A stretch of DNA of 20,323 nucleotides from positions 1-20,323 of the IMG/VR virus record IMGVR_UViG_3300032307_000285. One strand, 5' to 3'. How positions within the stretch are numbered: position 1 is the first letter of the stretch; the number at the start of each line of letters is the position of its first letter. Shown in pieces: positions 1-5,072 of the stretch. The stretch is from a virus. The notes beneath the pieces are model-generated. The model ran no database searches, was not told where the DNA came from, and was given only the letters and a program-made list of their open reading frames with translations. The position numbers were made by a program, and so were the translations under genes.

Positions 1-74
1 GTACCCTCTACCCTGTCCCCAAACTTATATTTAGGTTTAGGGCGTTCAGCTTCAAAATATTCTGCCAAATTCAT
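1..74 (-). CDS. Start of a hypothetical protein (partial, runs off the window)
   Basis: The ATG at 74-72 overlaps the TGA of the upstream gene as ATGA, the usual sign of translational coupling. Only 24 codons are present, and they read into ...KYKFGDRVEG at the window edge. GDRV-type motifs often open small SH3/KOW-like folds in phage proteins, but too little is present to assign a family. It is the last visible gene of the minus-strand early operon. Confidence 0.6.
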   Translation of the reverse strand, partial: MNLAEYFEAERPKPKYKFGDRVEG

Positions 75-454
75 TTTCGTGTCAACTCCAACAGCATTTG
101 ATAATTGCGATAGGCCTTTTCCACTGCTGGGTTAACAGCACGAACTTCGGCATCCGCACGGGCCTGACGCCATTGTTGTTTGCCAAAGTTAGCATCATCA
201 ATCAGGCGATCCATCTGCTCGTGTTGTCTAACTAGCCGTTCTAAGTTTTCACTGGTCAGATGTATGGCTTTCATTGGCACAACCTGTAGGTCTGCATCCG
301 GGGGTAACTTGCCGTCCCACATGAAGTAGGGCATGCGTCTTGAATACTGCCGGTATTCCCTGCTGTCTTCTATACGTGCATCGTACTCAGCTTCAAAGTC
401 TTTGATATCCCTAGAAGCTTCGGCCCGCATTTTATCCAATGCATTGTAACTCAT
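71..454 (-). CDS. Helical hypothetical phage protein
   Basis: This encodes 127 residues, rich in charged residues and probably mostly alpha-helical, with no cysteines and no membrane segment. I do not recognise the family. The ATG at 454 is preferred over an in-frame GTG at 463 because AGGTGG lies 6 nt upstream and the ATG overlaps the previous stop as ATGA. It is the fourth gene of the minus-strand operon and shares its promoter with the SWIM, macro-domain and P-loop genes, so an early role alongside them is likely but not shown. Confidence 0.7.
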   Translation of the reverse strand: MSYNALDKMRAEASRDIKDFEAEYDARIEDSREYRQYSRRMPYFMWDGKLPPDADLQVVPMKAIHLTSENLERLVRQHEQMDRLIDDANFGKQQWRQARADAEVRAVNPAVEKAYRNYQMLLELTRK

Positions 455-876
455 GAGCGCCACCTAATAATGAACCAATCGCGATCTTTCGGGGTTCGAA
501 ACCAAAATTGTCGATCGTTTACGTACCATCTTGCTGATGGTTCGGGTGCTGTGCTGTTGTGCCTCGCAGTGCCCGAGTCACCATAAGTGTCCCTGCACCA
601 TGCTGACATTTCCCGCCAATTGCCGCCCACGGGTTCTACGCAATAGTAACGACTACCGTACACAGTGCCCTCACTCAGCACCAAATCACTGACAGGCTGG
701 CTGTTGAGATCACGCATAAGACGGTCTATGGCCTGCTGTGTAAAATGACTCTTGCCCACAGCTCTACCCGAAGTCATCGTGAAGACTTGACCCGGCTTAA
801 CTCCGCTCATCACTTGATCCAGCATGTTTTCTTGCCAAGGCATGAGATCTGACAAGTTAGCATAGGGCTCAGTCAC
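451..876 (-). CDS. Mini P-loop protein with C-terminal aromatic domain
   Basis: The product has 141 residues. Residues 36-43 read SGRAVGKS, a Walker A variant of the style seen in terminases and other phage P-loop proteins (SGRxxGKS). No Walker B can be seen, and the ATPase part is only about 65 residues, so ATP hydrolysis is doubtful. The C-terminal half (from about residue 73) is rich in Trp, Tyr and Phe and ends FWFRTPKDRDWFIIRW. The gene at 16354-16614 ends in a similar way. The start is a GTG at 876 that overlaps the macro-domain stop by 8 nt, with GGTGG about 11 nt upstream. An ATG at 843 is possible but has no Shine-Dalgarno. The function is unknown. Confidence 0.75.
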   Translation of the reverse strand: MTEPYANLSDLMPWQENMLDQVMSGVKPGQVFTMTSGRAVGKSHFTQQAIDRLMRDLNSQPVSDLVLSEGTVYGSRYYCVEPVGGNWREMSAWCRDTYGDSGTARHNSTAPEPSARWYVNDRQFWFRTPKDRDWFIIRWRS

Positions 877-1339
877 GGCTGTATTCCACCAGGGTCAGTG
901 AGCCACCTTCAGCAGTCATGCTGTCAGCCCACGACTGCAACATGGGCATGATACGAGCAGGATCGCCACCAGCCAGACCCATGCCAATTAGGGGAATGCC
1001 AATACGGTATTTGCCAAAGCGAGCTGTGAGGCTCTCGGTAATTTGAGCAAAACTGGCATATTCAAACACATCTTCACCTGGGAATTTAGCTGTGTTGTAT
1101 TGTGTATAAGCATTGACAATGACCAAACGGCCGCTCATGCCAATAGTATAGCGACCCAGCTTGTTGCGGTCTCCAGCCAGGGTATGTTGGTCAGCCAGCC
1201 AAGCATCCGGAAACTCTGCACGTATTTGACGTGCAATACCCGAGCCCATGGCGTTGTGGCAGTTGCAACCCTGCACGATGATGTCATATTGGCCTGCGCG
1301 GCCCTGGGCGACCAAATCGCCCTTAACTGAGTTAAGCAT
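869..1339 (-). CDS. Macro-domain protein (ADP-ribose-type binding/phosphatase fold)
   Basis: The 156-residue product is essentially one macro domain. VKGDLV opens the fold at residues 5-10. The ligand loop QGCNCHNAMGSGIA is at 23-36, NAYTQ at 76-80, and the second phosphate-binding loop IPLIGMGLAGGD at 115-126. Members of this family bind ADP-ribose or hydrolyse ADP-ribose 1''-phosphate and ADP-ribosyl groups. A role in NAD-derived metabolite processing, or in countering host ADP-ribosylation-based defence, is inference. The start is the ATG at 1339: AAGGA lies 6 nt upstream, and it overlaps the SWIM gene stop. A longer reading to 1444 would lie inside the SWIM gene in another frame and is rejected. 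Confidence 0.88.
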   Translation of the reverse strand: MLNSVKGDLVAQGRAGQYDIIVQGCNCHNAMGSGIARQIRAEFPDAWLADQHTLAGDRNKLGRYTIGMSGRLVIVNAYTQYNTAKFPGEDVFEYASFAQITESLTARFGKYRIGIPLIGMGLAGGDPARIMPMLQSWADSMTAEGGSLTLVEYSRD

Positions 1340-1667
1340 GTAATTCCTTAGTGTGTTTACATTGGCCGCGGAATGTATATCCTGGGCAAGTACAAGTACC
1401 AGCGGCTGTATCCACATGATACACTGAGCCATTACTGCCCGCAACCTGTTTGAGTGTAGTGACCTCAGGCTCGACTACTGTAAATGGATTCACCAGCAGT
1501 CGTTCAAACTTACGTCCACTGCGGCTGATTGTAATGGGTGCTTTAAAGTATTGAGCAACTGCACTGCCCCGGGGAATATAAGCCAACATTCGATCCCCAC
1601 TGAGCAAATAAGTGTGATTACAAGCTGACCCGTCTGCCCAAACAGTAGTTTCTCTAACAGCTTCCAT
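1332..1667 (-). CDS. SWIM zinc-finger protein
   Basis: The 111-residue product ends in a SWIM-type zinc site: C92-x-C94 followed by C103-x-H105 within TCTCPGYTFRGQCKH. SWIM domains bind zinc and act in DNA binding or protein contacts. The N-terminal 80 residues have no family I recognise. This is the first gene of the minus-strand operon. GAGG lies about 9 nt before the ATG, and a perfect TTGACA-17-TATAAT promoter sits upstream (1723-1695). The leader resembles those of the plus-strand early genes but has GAGGACAC instead of AGGAGCGAA. The macro-domain gene overlaps its end by 8 nt. Confidence 0.82.
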   Translation of the reverse strand: MEAVRETTVWADGSACNHTYLLSGDRMLAYIPRGSAVAQYFKAPITISRSGRKFERLLVNPFTVVEPEVTTLKQVAGSNGSVYHVDTAAGTCTCPGYTFRGQCKHTKELHA

Positions 1668-1694
1668 AGTGTGTCCTCTGTGTTGTATGGGTTA

Positions 1695-1723
1695 ATTATA
1701 GTGGATTATCCTGAGAATGTCAA
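1695..1723 (-). promoter_or_regulatory. Sigma70-type early promoter of the SWIM/macro operon
   Basis: TTGACA (1723-1718) and TATAAT (1700-1695) are both perfect, with a 17-bp spacer. The initial transcribed sequence TAACCCATACAACACA resembles the leaders of the plus-strand promoters. Confidence 0.9.
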
Positions 1724-1740
1724 CCCGCAGATAACCAAAG

Positions 1741-1767
1741 CCGCGAAGCGCCAGCGCGAAAATTTTG
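1741..1767. repeat. GC-rich dyad followed by AAAATTTT, similar to 16686-16707
   Basis: The segment CCGCGAAGCGCC...GC..AAAATTTT lies between the divergent minus-strand early promoter and the plus-strand late-type promoter. The minus strand at 16707-16686 reads CCGCGGAGCGCCGC then AAATTTT, a clear partial match. At 16686 it follows the tail-fibre stop and could work as a terminator. Here it has no upstream plus-strand gene to terminate. The region 1768-1832 holds nothing else I can identify. Confidence 0.35.
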
Positions 1768-1832
1768 AGCCCGTGCAGTCAAAGCCATTCGCACACGCCG
1801 CCGAAGCAATCGTCAGCCTGTGCTTTGGGTGC

Positions 1833-1842
1833 TAAATATTAG
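1833..1842 (+). promoter_or_regulatory. T4-like late promoter motif (TAAATATTAG)
   Basis: GCTAAATATTAG resembles the T4 late core TATAAATA. Transcription would start near 1844, just before the AAGGAG at 1847-1852. The same TAAATA[C/T]TAG string recurs at 3147 and, on the minus strand, at 18449. Confidence 0.55.
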
Positions 1843-1858
1843 AATAAAGGAGAACCCT

Positions 1859-2020
1859 ATGTTTGTATATGAATATATTGCTTACAGTGAACAACTGAAC
1901 GAAGAACAGCCGCTAACAGCTGACACTAAACTTGGTGCTGAAATAGCAGTCAGCGAGTTAAACGAGACCACAGACACTAAGTGGGTGTTGTTGACCAGAA
2001 TCAACACCAAGGCTGAATAA
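1859..2020 (+). CDS. Small hypothetical protein
   Basis: The product is 53 residues, acidic, and starts MFVYEYIAYS. I do not recognise it. The start is fixed by a perfect AAGGAG (1847-1852) 6 nt before the ATG. It is the first of three consecutive small genes. The motif TAAATATTAG upstream suggests late transcription, unlike the sigma70-driven genes from 3665 on. Confidence 0.65.
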   Translation: MFVYEYIAYSEQLNEEQPLTADTKLGAEIAVSELNETTDTKWVLLTRINTKAE

Positions 2021-2021
2021 T

Positions 2022-2231
2022 ATGGAATACATTATTCTAGCGCATAGTCACAGCAAGAACAGCACACAACGTGAACTACAGTTAATGGGACCACAGCCCA
2101 CTAACAGTCGTGAAGCTGATAGATTAGCTGAAAGTTTTGCCCGTAGACTCAGTGAACAGCGCCATCAAGGTGCAACTGACTGGCAGGGTAAAACTGAAAT
2201 TGTTGAAGCATCTGCTTATAGAACACAGTGA
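2022..2231 (+). CDS. Small hypothetical protein
   Basis: The product is 69 residues, hydrophilic, with an N-terminal EYIILAHSHS stretch and a helical Arg/Glu-rich middle. It starts 1 nt after the previous stop, with AAGG 9 nt upstream, so it is probably read from the same mRNA. No family is recognised. Confidence 0.6.
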   Translation: MEYIILAHSHSKNSTQRELQLMGPQPTNSREADRLAESFARRLSEQRHQGATDWQGKTEIVEASAYRTQ

Positions 2232-2479
2232 CAACTGATCAATATCGTACATGGCTTCGGGCTCAACTGAACATATTGAGTCAAAGCCGTTACAGTGATC
2301 CTAAACTAGCACAGCAATATGAGCTGGGCTTTTTACTCAGTATGGCAGCTGAAGCTATGACACGTGACAATGCCGTTGCACATAGATTCAGACAACGAAT
2401 ACATCAGTTAGGACTTACTCAGCCAGCTAAACAAGCGCCACAGAATCACGCCAATGGCCCAAGCGCCAAATACCAATAA
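2228..2479 (+). CDS. Small hypothetical protein (GTG start)
   Basis: The product is 83 residues and starts at a GTG that overlaps the previous TGA (GTGA), which suggests coupled translation. It is helical, with a Gln-, Asn- and Pro-rich tail (residues 65-83), and has no recognised domain. It is the last gene before the repeat-rich gene-free region. Confidence 0.55.
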   Translation: MTTDQYRTWLRAQLNILSQSRYSDPKLAQQYELGFLLSMAAEAMTRDNAVAHRFRQRIHQLGLTQPAKQAPQNHANGPSAKYQ

Positions 2480-2527
2480 CCACATAATACCCGCTGACTG
2501 ATTCAGCAAATTCAATAAGTTCATACT

Positions 2528-2541
2528 ATACCCCGCTGTGA
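2528..2541 (+). repeat. Direct repeat copy 1 (ATACCCCGCTGTGA)
   Basis: This is the first exact copy of the 14-bp repeat. A degenerate copy (AATACCCGCTGA) lies just upstream at 2486-2497, at the 3' side of the last small gene. Confidence 0.85.
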
Positions 2542-2553
2542 CAGTGTGTAACA

Positions 2554-2567
2554 ATACCCCGCTGTGA
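2554..2567 (+). repeat. Direct repeat copy 2 (ACA + ATACCCCGCTGTGA)
   Basis: This exact copy starts 26 bp after copy 1. The preceding ACA is shared with copies 4 and 5. Confidence 0.85.
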
Positions 2568-2740
2568 ACTATACATATATGTACTGCTATGGTATCTAAA
2601 CCCAACTAGACATACTGTATGCACACAATGAAGTGATTAGCTTATAATATAGCATGAGTACATGTATACAGTCAATGACTTTTGAGCAAAGTGCTTATAG
2701 TGAGGGAGGGGACATATACGAATACTATAGCAGTACAGTA

Positions 2741-2753
2741 ATACCCCGCTGTG
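2741..2753 (+). repeat. Direct repeat copy 3 (ATACCCCGCTGTG)
   Basis: Thirteen bases match. The fourteenth is G instead of A. Confidence 0.85.
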
Positions 2754-2793
2754 GGCACCCTGTAATATTGGGTAGATACAGCGTATGCGTACA

Positions 2794-2807
2794 ATACCCC
2801 GCTGTGA
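2794..2807 (+). repeat. Direct repeat copy 4
   Basis: This exact copy starts exactly 53 bp after copy 3. Confidence 0.85.
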
Positions 2808-2846
2808 TGTATGCAGGATATCCAGGGTATACAACATATATGCACA

Positions 2847-2860
2847 ATACCCCGCTGTGA
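2847..2860 (+). repeat. Direct repeat copy 5
   Basis: This exact copy starts exactly 53 bp after copy 4. Copies 3 to 5 are therefore on the same face of the helix, about five turns apart. Confidence 0.85.
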
Positions 2861-2976
2861 AGTCTAGGGTGGTGGGGAGATTTTGAACAATGCGGGAACT
2901 TTGAAGAGAATGCGAGTAACCATTTAAACTATGCCAGTCTGCACCTCGGGATACCTGCGCTGCCGAACCCTATACG

Positions 2977-3009
2977 CATGGTGGTCCACCATGATTATGA
3001 ATCATAATC
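2977..3009. repeat. Two abutting 17-bp perfect palindromes
   Basis: CATGGTGG-T-CCACCATG spans 2977-2993 and GATTATGA-A-TCATAATC spans 2993-3009. Each has 8-bp arms around one central base, and they share the G at 2993. They look like binding sites for dimeric proteins, or a cruciform or hairpin element. Confidence 0.8.
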
Positions 3010-3019
3010 TTGATTCTGT

Positions 3020-3084
3020 CACACTTTATCACACAATTCTACACTTTTTCACATTTATTCACTTGAATCCACACTGTGATACAC
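3020..3084 (+). repeat. Helically phased CAC repeats in a G-poor tract
   Basis: CAC[A/T] units begin at 3020, 3030, 3042, 3050, 3060, 3070 and 3082, a period of about 10 bp. The plus strand has no G from 3019 to 3063. Such phasing puts every unit on one face of the helix, as in arrays bound by initiators or by cooperative DNA-binding proteins. Confidence 0.55.
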
Positions 3085-3146
3085 TGTACTCTACAGTCCG
3101 GCACAGTCGAGATCCTGCTAACCACTACGAGGAATTCACACTGTGT

Positions 3147-3156
3147 TAAATACTAG
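3147..3156 (+). promoter_or_regulatory. T4-like late promoter motif (TAAATACTAG) abutting a start codon
   Basis: TAAATACTAG is followed at once by the ATG at 3157. If it works like a T4 late promoter (TATAAATA at about -13 to -6), transcription starts at the start codon and the mRNA is leaderless. Confidence 0.5.
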
Positions 3157-3339
3157 ATGCCATTCACTGTGATTGCTCACATATATGTAAGGGATCGTGA
3201 CTATACTGTATACGTTAGTATCAGTAATACTACTCATGAGATACATGTATTCAAATACAGTGAAGATCGTCTGCGTTGTGAATATGAAGTGTTTCCCAAT
3301 CATATATTAGCGGCGGAGTATTTGGAATTATTGCTTTAA
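3157..3339 (+). CDS. Small hypothetical protein, possibly from a leaderless late mRNA
   Basis: The product is 60 residues and predicted mainly beta-strand (alternating hydrophobics in VIAHIYVRDRDYTVYVSI). I do not recognise it. There is no Shine-Dalgarno. The ATG follows the late-promoter-like motif directly, the same arrangement as at 15954-15964. The gene stands alone between the repeat region and the first orphan sigma70 promoter. Confidence 0.5.
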   Translation: MPFTVIAHIYVRDRDYTVYVSISNTTHEIHVFKYSEDRLRCEYEVFPNHILAAEYLELLL

Positions 3340-3386
3340 GGTGGCCGGGCGGTTCAAACCAAAATATTAGTCAAAAGGCCCTGGGG

Positions 3387-3415
3387 TTGACAATGGGCAA
3401 AAAATTTGCTATAAT
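3387..3415 (+). promoter_or_regulatory. Sigma70-type promoter with no gene directly downstream
   Basis: TTGACA (3387) -17- TATAAT (3410) is perfect. The transcript would start near 3422 and cross about 280 nt without a convincing gene before it reaches the GIY-YIG gene. Confidence 0.85.
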
Positions 3416-3421
3416 CAAAAT

Positions 3422-3664
3422 TCTAGCCGAAATCTAAATAAGAATCATTCTTATCTAGGACCCAAAGACCATTTTGTCAACCCGGGTATTCTGGTGGTGT
3501 TGTGAAAAAACAACAATAACCATTTTGTCAACCAGGTTTTTCCCGCTACAGAAACGGCGCCCAGCCTCCACGTCCACCCCCACTATGTTCGAACATGAGT
3601 GTATTATATGGCATTTTGGGTTCTTTGTCAATTTGGCTAGAAAGACCCTACTGGCAGTGTGGTG
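3422..3664 (+). ncRNA. Transcribed gene-free segment, possible leader or small RNA
   Basis: This follows a perfect promoter. It holds the hairpin AAGAAT-C-ATTCTT (about 3440-3452), two copies of the 15-mer ACCATTTTGTCAACC (3468-3482 and 3519-3533, 51 bp apart), a small hairpin GTTGT...ACAAC (3499-3514), and the 12-bp palindrome ATGTTCGAACAT (3585-3596). The frame at 3474-3668 has no Shine-Dalgarno and an atypical composition, so I do not call it a gene. Whether this is a small RNA, a leader or a regulatory DNA segment is open. Confidence 0.35.
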
Positions 3665-3693
3665 TTGACAGTTTGGGCTTTTGGCGCTATAAT
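3665..3693 (+). promoter_or_regulatory. Sigma70-type promoter of the GIY-YIG gene
   Basis: TTGACA -17- TATAAT is perfect. The ATG at 3700 is only 7 nt after the -10 box, about where transcription should begin. Confidence 0.9.
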
Positions 3694-3699
3694 TTAGGT

Positions 3700-4026
3700 A
3701 TGGAAAAGAAAAAGCGAACTGCCCGTAAAGACTCAAACTATGTTATCTATGTGGCTACCCATGAGGGCAAGAGCTATATAGGCCTGACTCGCAAGGGCGC
3801 TGTCAGTGTAGACAAGGCAGTTAAGGAACGATGGCGCAAGCATATTTCGCGGGCTAGATGCGAACAAAGGGCGTGGGTCCTGTATCAGTACATCACAAAG
3901 GGCGCTTGGACTGGCTGGGAGCATACTGTACTGGATGTGATCCGGGGCCGTGCTGAAGCTTATGCATATGAGCGTGAACTGGTCCGGCAGATCCAACCCG
4001 AACTGAACGATCAATATATTGGTTGA
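3700..4026 (+). CDS. GIY-YIG nuclease-domain protein
   Basis: The product is 108 residues, about the size of one GIY-YIG domain. The signature strands are YVIY (14-17) and SYIGLT (25-30). They are followed by an Arg/Lys-rich helix, RWRKHISR (44-51), and the helix YERELVRQ whose Glu (91 or 93) fits the metal-binding catalytic position. Family members are DNA endonucleases, including homing and repair enzymes. I chose the ATG at 3700 rather than a longer frame because the promoter -10 box lies at 3688-3693. That leaves almost no 5' UTR and no Shine-Dalgarno, so the mRNA is probably leaderless. Its TGA stop lies inside the next promoter's -35 box. Confidence 0.85.
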   Translation: MEKKKRTARKDSNYVIYVATHEGKSYIGLTRKGAVSVDKAVKERWRKHISRARCEQRAWVLYQYITKGAWTGWEHTVLDVIRGRAEAYAYERELVRQIQPELNDQYIG

Positions 4027-4051
4027 CATTTTGGGCAGGGTTTGCTATAAT
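4023..4051 (+). promoter_or_regulatory. Sigma70-type early promoter
   Basis: TTGACA -17- TATAAT is perfect. The TGA stop of the GIY-YIG gene (4024-4026) is part of the -35 hexamer. The leader is ATACACTTACACAGACAGGAGC. Confidence 0.93.
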
Positions 4052-4077
4052 ATACACTTACACAGACAGGAGCAGAC

Positions 4078-4272
4078 ATGGAACTAGTGGATCGGGTACT
4101 CAAGCAGATAGAGCAGGATGTGGCCAACAAGGACTTCACAGCCATTGAGGAGCTTCTACAGTTCGTTCCCCAGCACATCTTAGAGGGCTTCATCAGTGAG
4201 TGTTTTACTGACGAGGATGACGGACAGCCCACAGAGCAGGAAGAATGGTACTCCTTTGACCCTGACTGCTAG
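4078..4272 (+). CDS. Small acidic helical phage protein
   Basis: The product is 64 residues. Two predicted helices (residues 1-20 and 21-45, with AIEELLQFVPQHILEGFI) are followed by a strongly acidic tail. The style is that of small conserved phage hypotheticals, but I cannot name the family. AGGAG lies 8 nt before the ATG, and it has its own promoter. Its RBS is AGGAGCAGA, so it matches only part of the GGAGCGAA target of the putative small RNA. Confidence 0.75.
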   Translation: MELVDRVLKQIEQDVANKDFTAIEELLQFVPQHILEGFISECFTDEDDGQPTEQEEWYSFDPDC

Positions 4273-4275
4273 AGG

Positions 4276-4304
4276 TTGACGCTTTTGGCAAAAGGCGCTA
4301 TAAT
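4276..4304 (+). promoter_or_regulatory. Sigma70-type early promoter with dyad in spacer
   Basis: TTGACG -17- TATAAT. The spacer contains CTTTTG-G-CAAAAG, a 13-bp perfect dyad that could be an operator. Confidence 0.93.
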
Positions 4305-4333
4305 ATACACTTACAACGAACAAGGAGCGAACC

Positions 4334-5035
4334 ATGTTTAAACTGTTATCTACTGCAAACCCTAAGATCCAAAAGGGCACCAAGCTGGGCTATCTCAGCT
4401 TTATCCTGCACCTTGCACCAGCGGACTTGTCGGGTAAAGAGACTTGCCCAAAGCGAACTGTAGGCTGTACTGCCGCTTGCCTTAATACGGCGGGCAGAGG
4501 CGGCATGTTCAAACGTGGCGAGAACACCAATGCTATCCAAAAGGCACGTATCCGCAAGACACAATACTTCTTCAATCAGCGCCAGGACTTTATGCTGGAC
4601 TTGAAGAAGGACATTGAGAAGGCTATTAAAATGGCCGCCAAGTTGAACTTGACTCCGGTGTTTCGCTTGAACGGTACTAGCGACTTGAGCTGGGAGAAAT
4701 ACGATATGCTGCCGGGCTTGAATGTATTTGAATGCTTTCCCACTGTACAGTTCTATGACTACACCAAAGTCCTGGGACGTAAGGTCAAGGGCTATGCCAA
4801 CTACCACTTGACGTTCAGCAAGGCAGACGGCAATGACGCAGACGTGGCCGAAGCATTATTGCAGGGCATGAGCGTGGTGGCAGTATACGACAAGATCCCA
4901 GCGGGTGTGCCGTCAGCAGACGAGACTGATTTGCGCTTTTTGGATCCCAAGGGCGTGATGTTGGGGCTTAAGGCCAAAGGGCGTGCCAAAAAAGACTATT
5001 CGGGTTTTGTGATCCGTTTGACAGAAGTGGCATGA
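4334..5035 (+). CDS. gp88-like conserved phage protein
   Basis: The product is 233 residues, one of the larger proteins in the region. The N-terminus (KLLSTANPKIQKGTKLGY, then LHLAPADLSG) and a Cys cluster at 38, 45 and 49 (CPKRTVGCTAACLNTAGRG) match the gp88 type of phage protein, as I recall it, in which three cysteines follow a conserved LST-like N-terminus. The biochemical role is unknown to me. The cysteines could bind a metal or cluster. AAGGAGCGAA precedes the ATG and matches the putative small-RNA target exactly. The last codons contain the -35 box of the next promoter. Confidence 0.8.
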   Translation: MFKLLSTANPKIQKGTKLGYLSFILHLAPADLSGKETCPKRTVGCTAACLNTAGRGGMFKRGENTNAIQKARIRKTQYFFNQRQDFMLDLKKDIEKAIKMAAKLNLTPVFRLNGTSDLSWEKYDMLPGLNVFECFPTVQFYDYTKVLGRKVKGYANYHLTFSKADGNDADVAEALLQGMSVVAVYDKIPAGVPSADETDLRFLDPKGVMLGLKAKGRAKKDYSGFVIRLTEVA

Positions 5036-5046
5036 CCTGCTATAAT
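5018..5046 (+). promoter_or_regulatory. Sigma70-type early promoter, -35 inside the preceding gene
   Basis: TTGACA (5018-5023) lies in the last codons of the gp88-like gene. The 17-bp spacer contains that gene's TGA, and TATAAT is at 5041-5046. Confidence 0.92.
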
Positions 5047-5072
5047 ATACACTTACACAGACAGGAGCTGAA

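Larger units (their letters stand above)
2480..3146. other. Gene-free, repeat-rich region: candidate replication origin or control locus
   Basis: About 670 bp have no convincing gene. Open frames exist, but they have no Shine-Dalgarno and run across the repeats. From left to right it holds five copies of ATACCCCGCTGTG[A/G], AT-rich palindromic stretches, two adjoining 17-bp perfect palindromes (2977-3009), and a G-poor tract with CAC every ~10 bp (3020-3084). Iterons, palindromes and a strand-biased AT-rich tract together are typical of origins and of complex operator regions. The role is inferred. Confidence 0.5.

Noticed and set aside
1043-1330. A 95-codon plus-strand frame across the macro-domain gene
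   Set aside because: It is antisense to a gene with clear macro-domain motifs and has no RBS or promoter.
2408-2524. A 38-residue hydrophobic minus-strand frame (MNLLNLLNQSAGIMWLLVF...)
   Set aside because: It looks like a membrane span but has no clear Shine-Dalgarno and no promoter, and it overlaps the plus-strand gene at 2228-2479 as well as the degenerate repeat copy. It cannot be supported from sequence alone.
2528-2860. The five direct repeats as a CRISPR array
   Set aside because: The repeat is only 14 bp, the spacing is irregular (26, 187, 53, 53 bp), and there are no cas genes. An iteron or operator array fits better.
2637-3149. Plus- and minus-strand open frames of 60-72 codons in the repeat region
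   Set aside because: They have no RBS, a composition unlike the neighbours (many Cys, Tyr and His), and they run through the repeats and palindromes.
3468-3533. The two ACCATTTTGTCAACC copies as minus-strand -35 boxes
   Set aside because: On the minus strand each reads TTGACA, but no acceptable -10 box lies about 17 bp further on.
3474-3668. A 64-codon plus-strand frame before the GIY-YIG gene
   Set aside because: There is no Shine-Dalgarno, it is rich in Trp, Cys and Phe, and it covers the duplicated 15-mer. It is treated as a non-coding leader.
4346-4807. A 153-codon minus-strand frame across the gp88-like gene
   Set aside because: It is a shadow of the plus-strand gene, which has a promoter, an RBS and a recognisable Cys motif.
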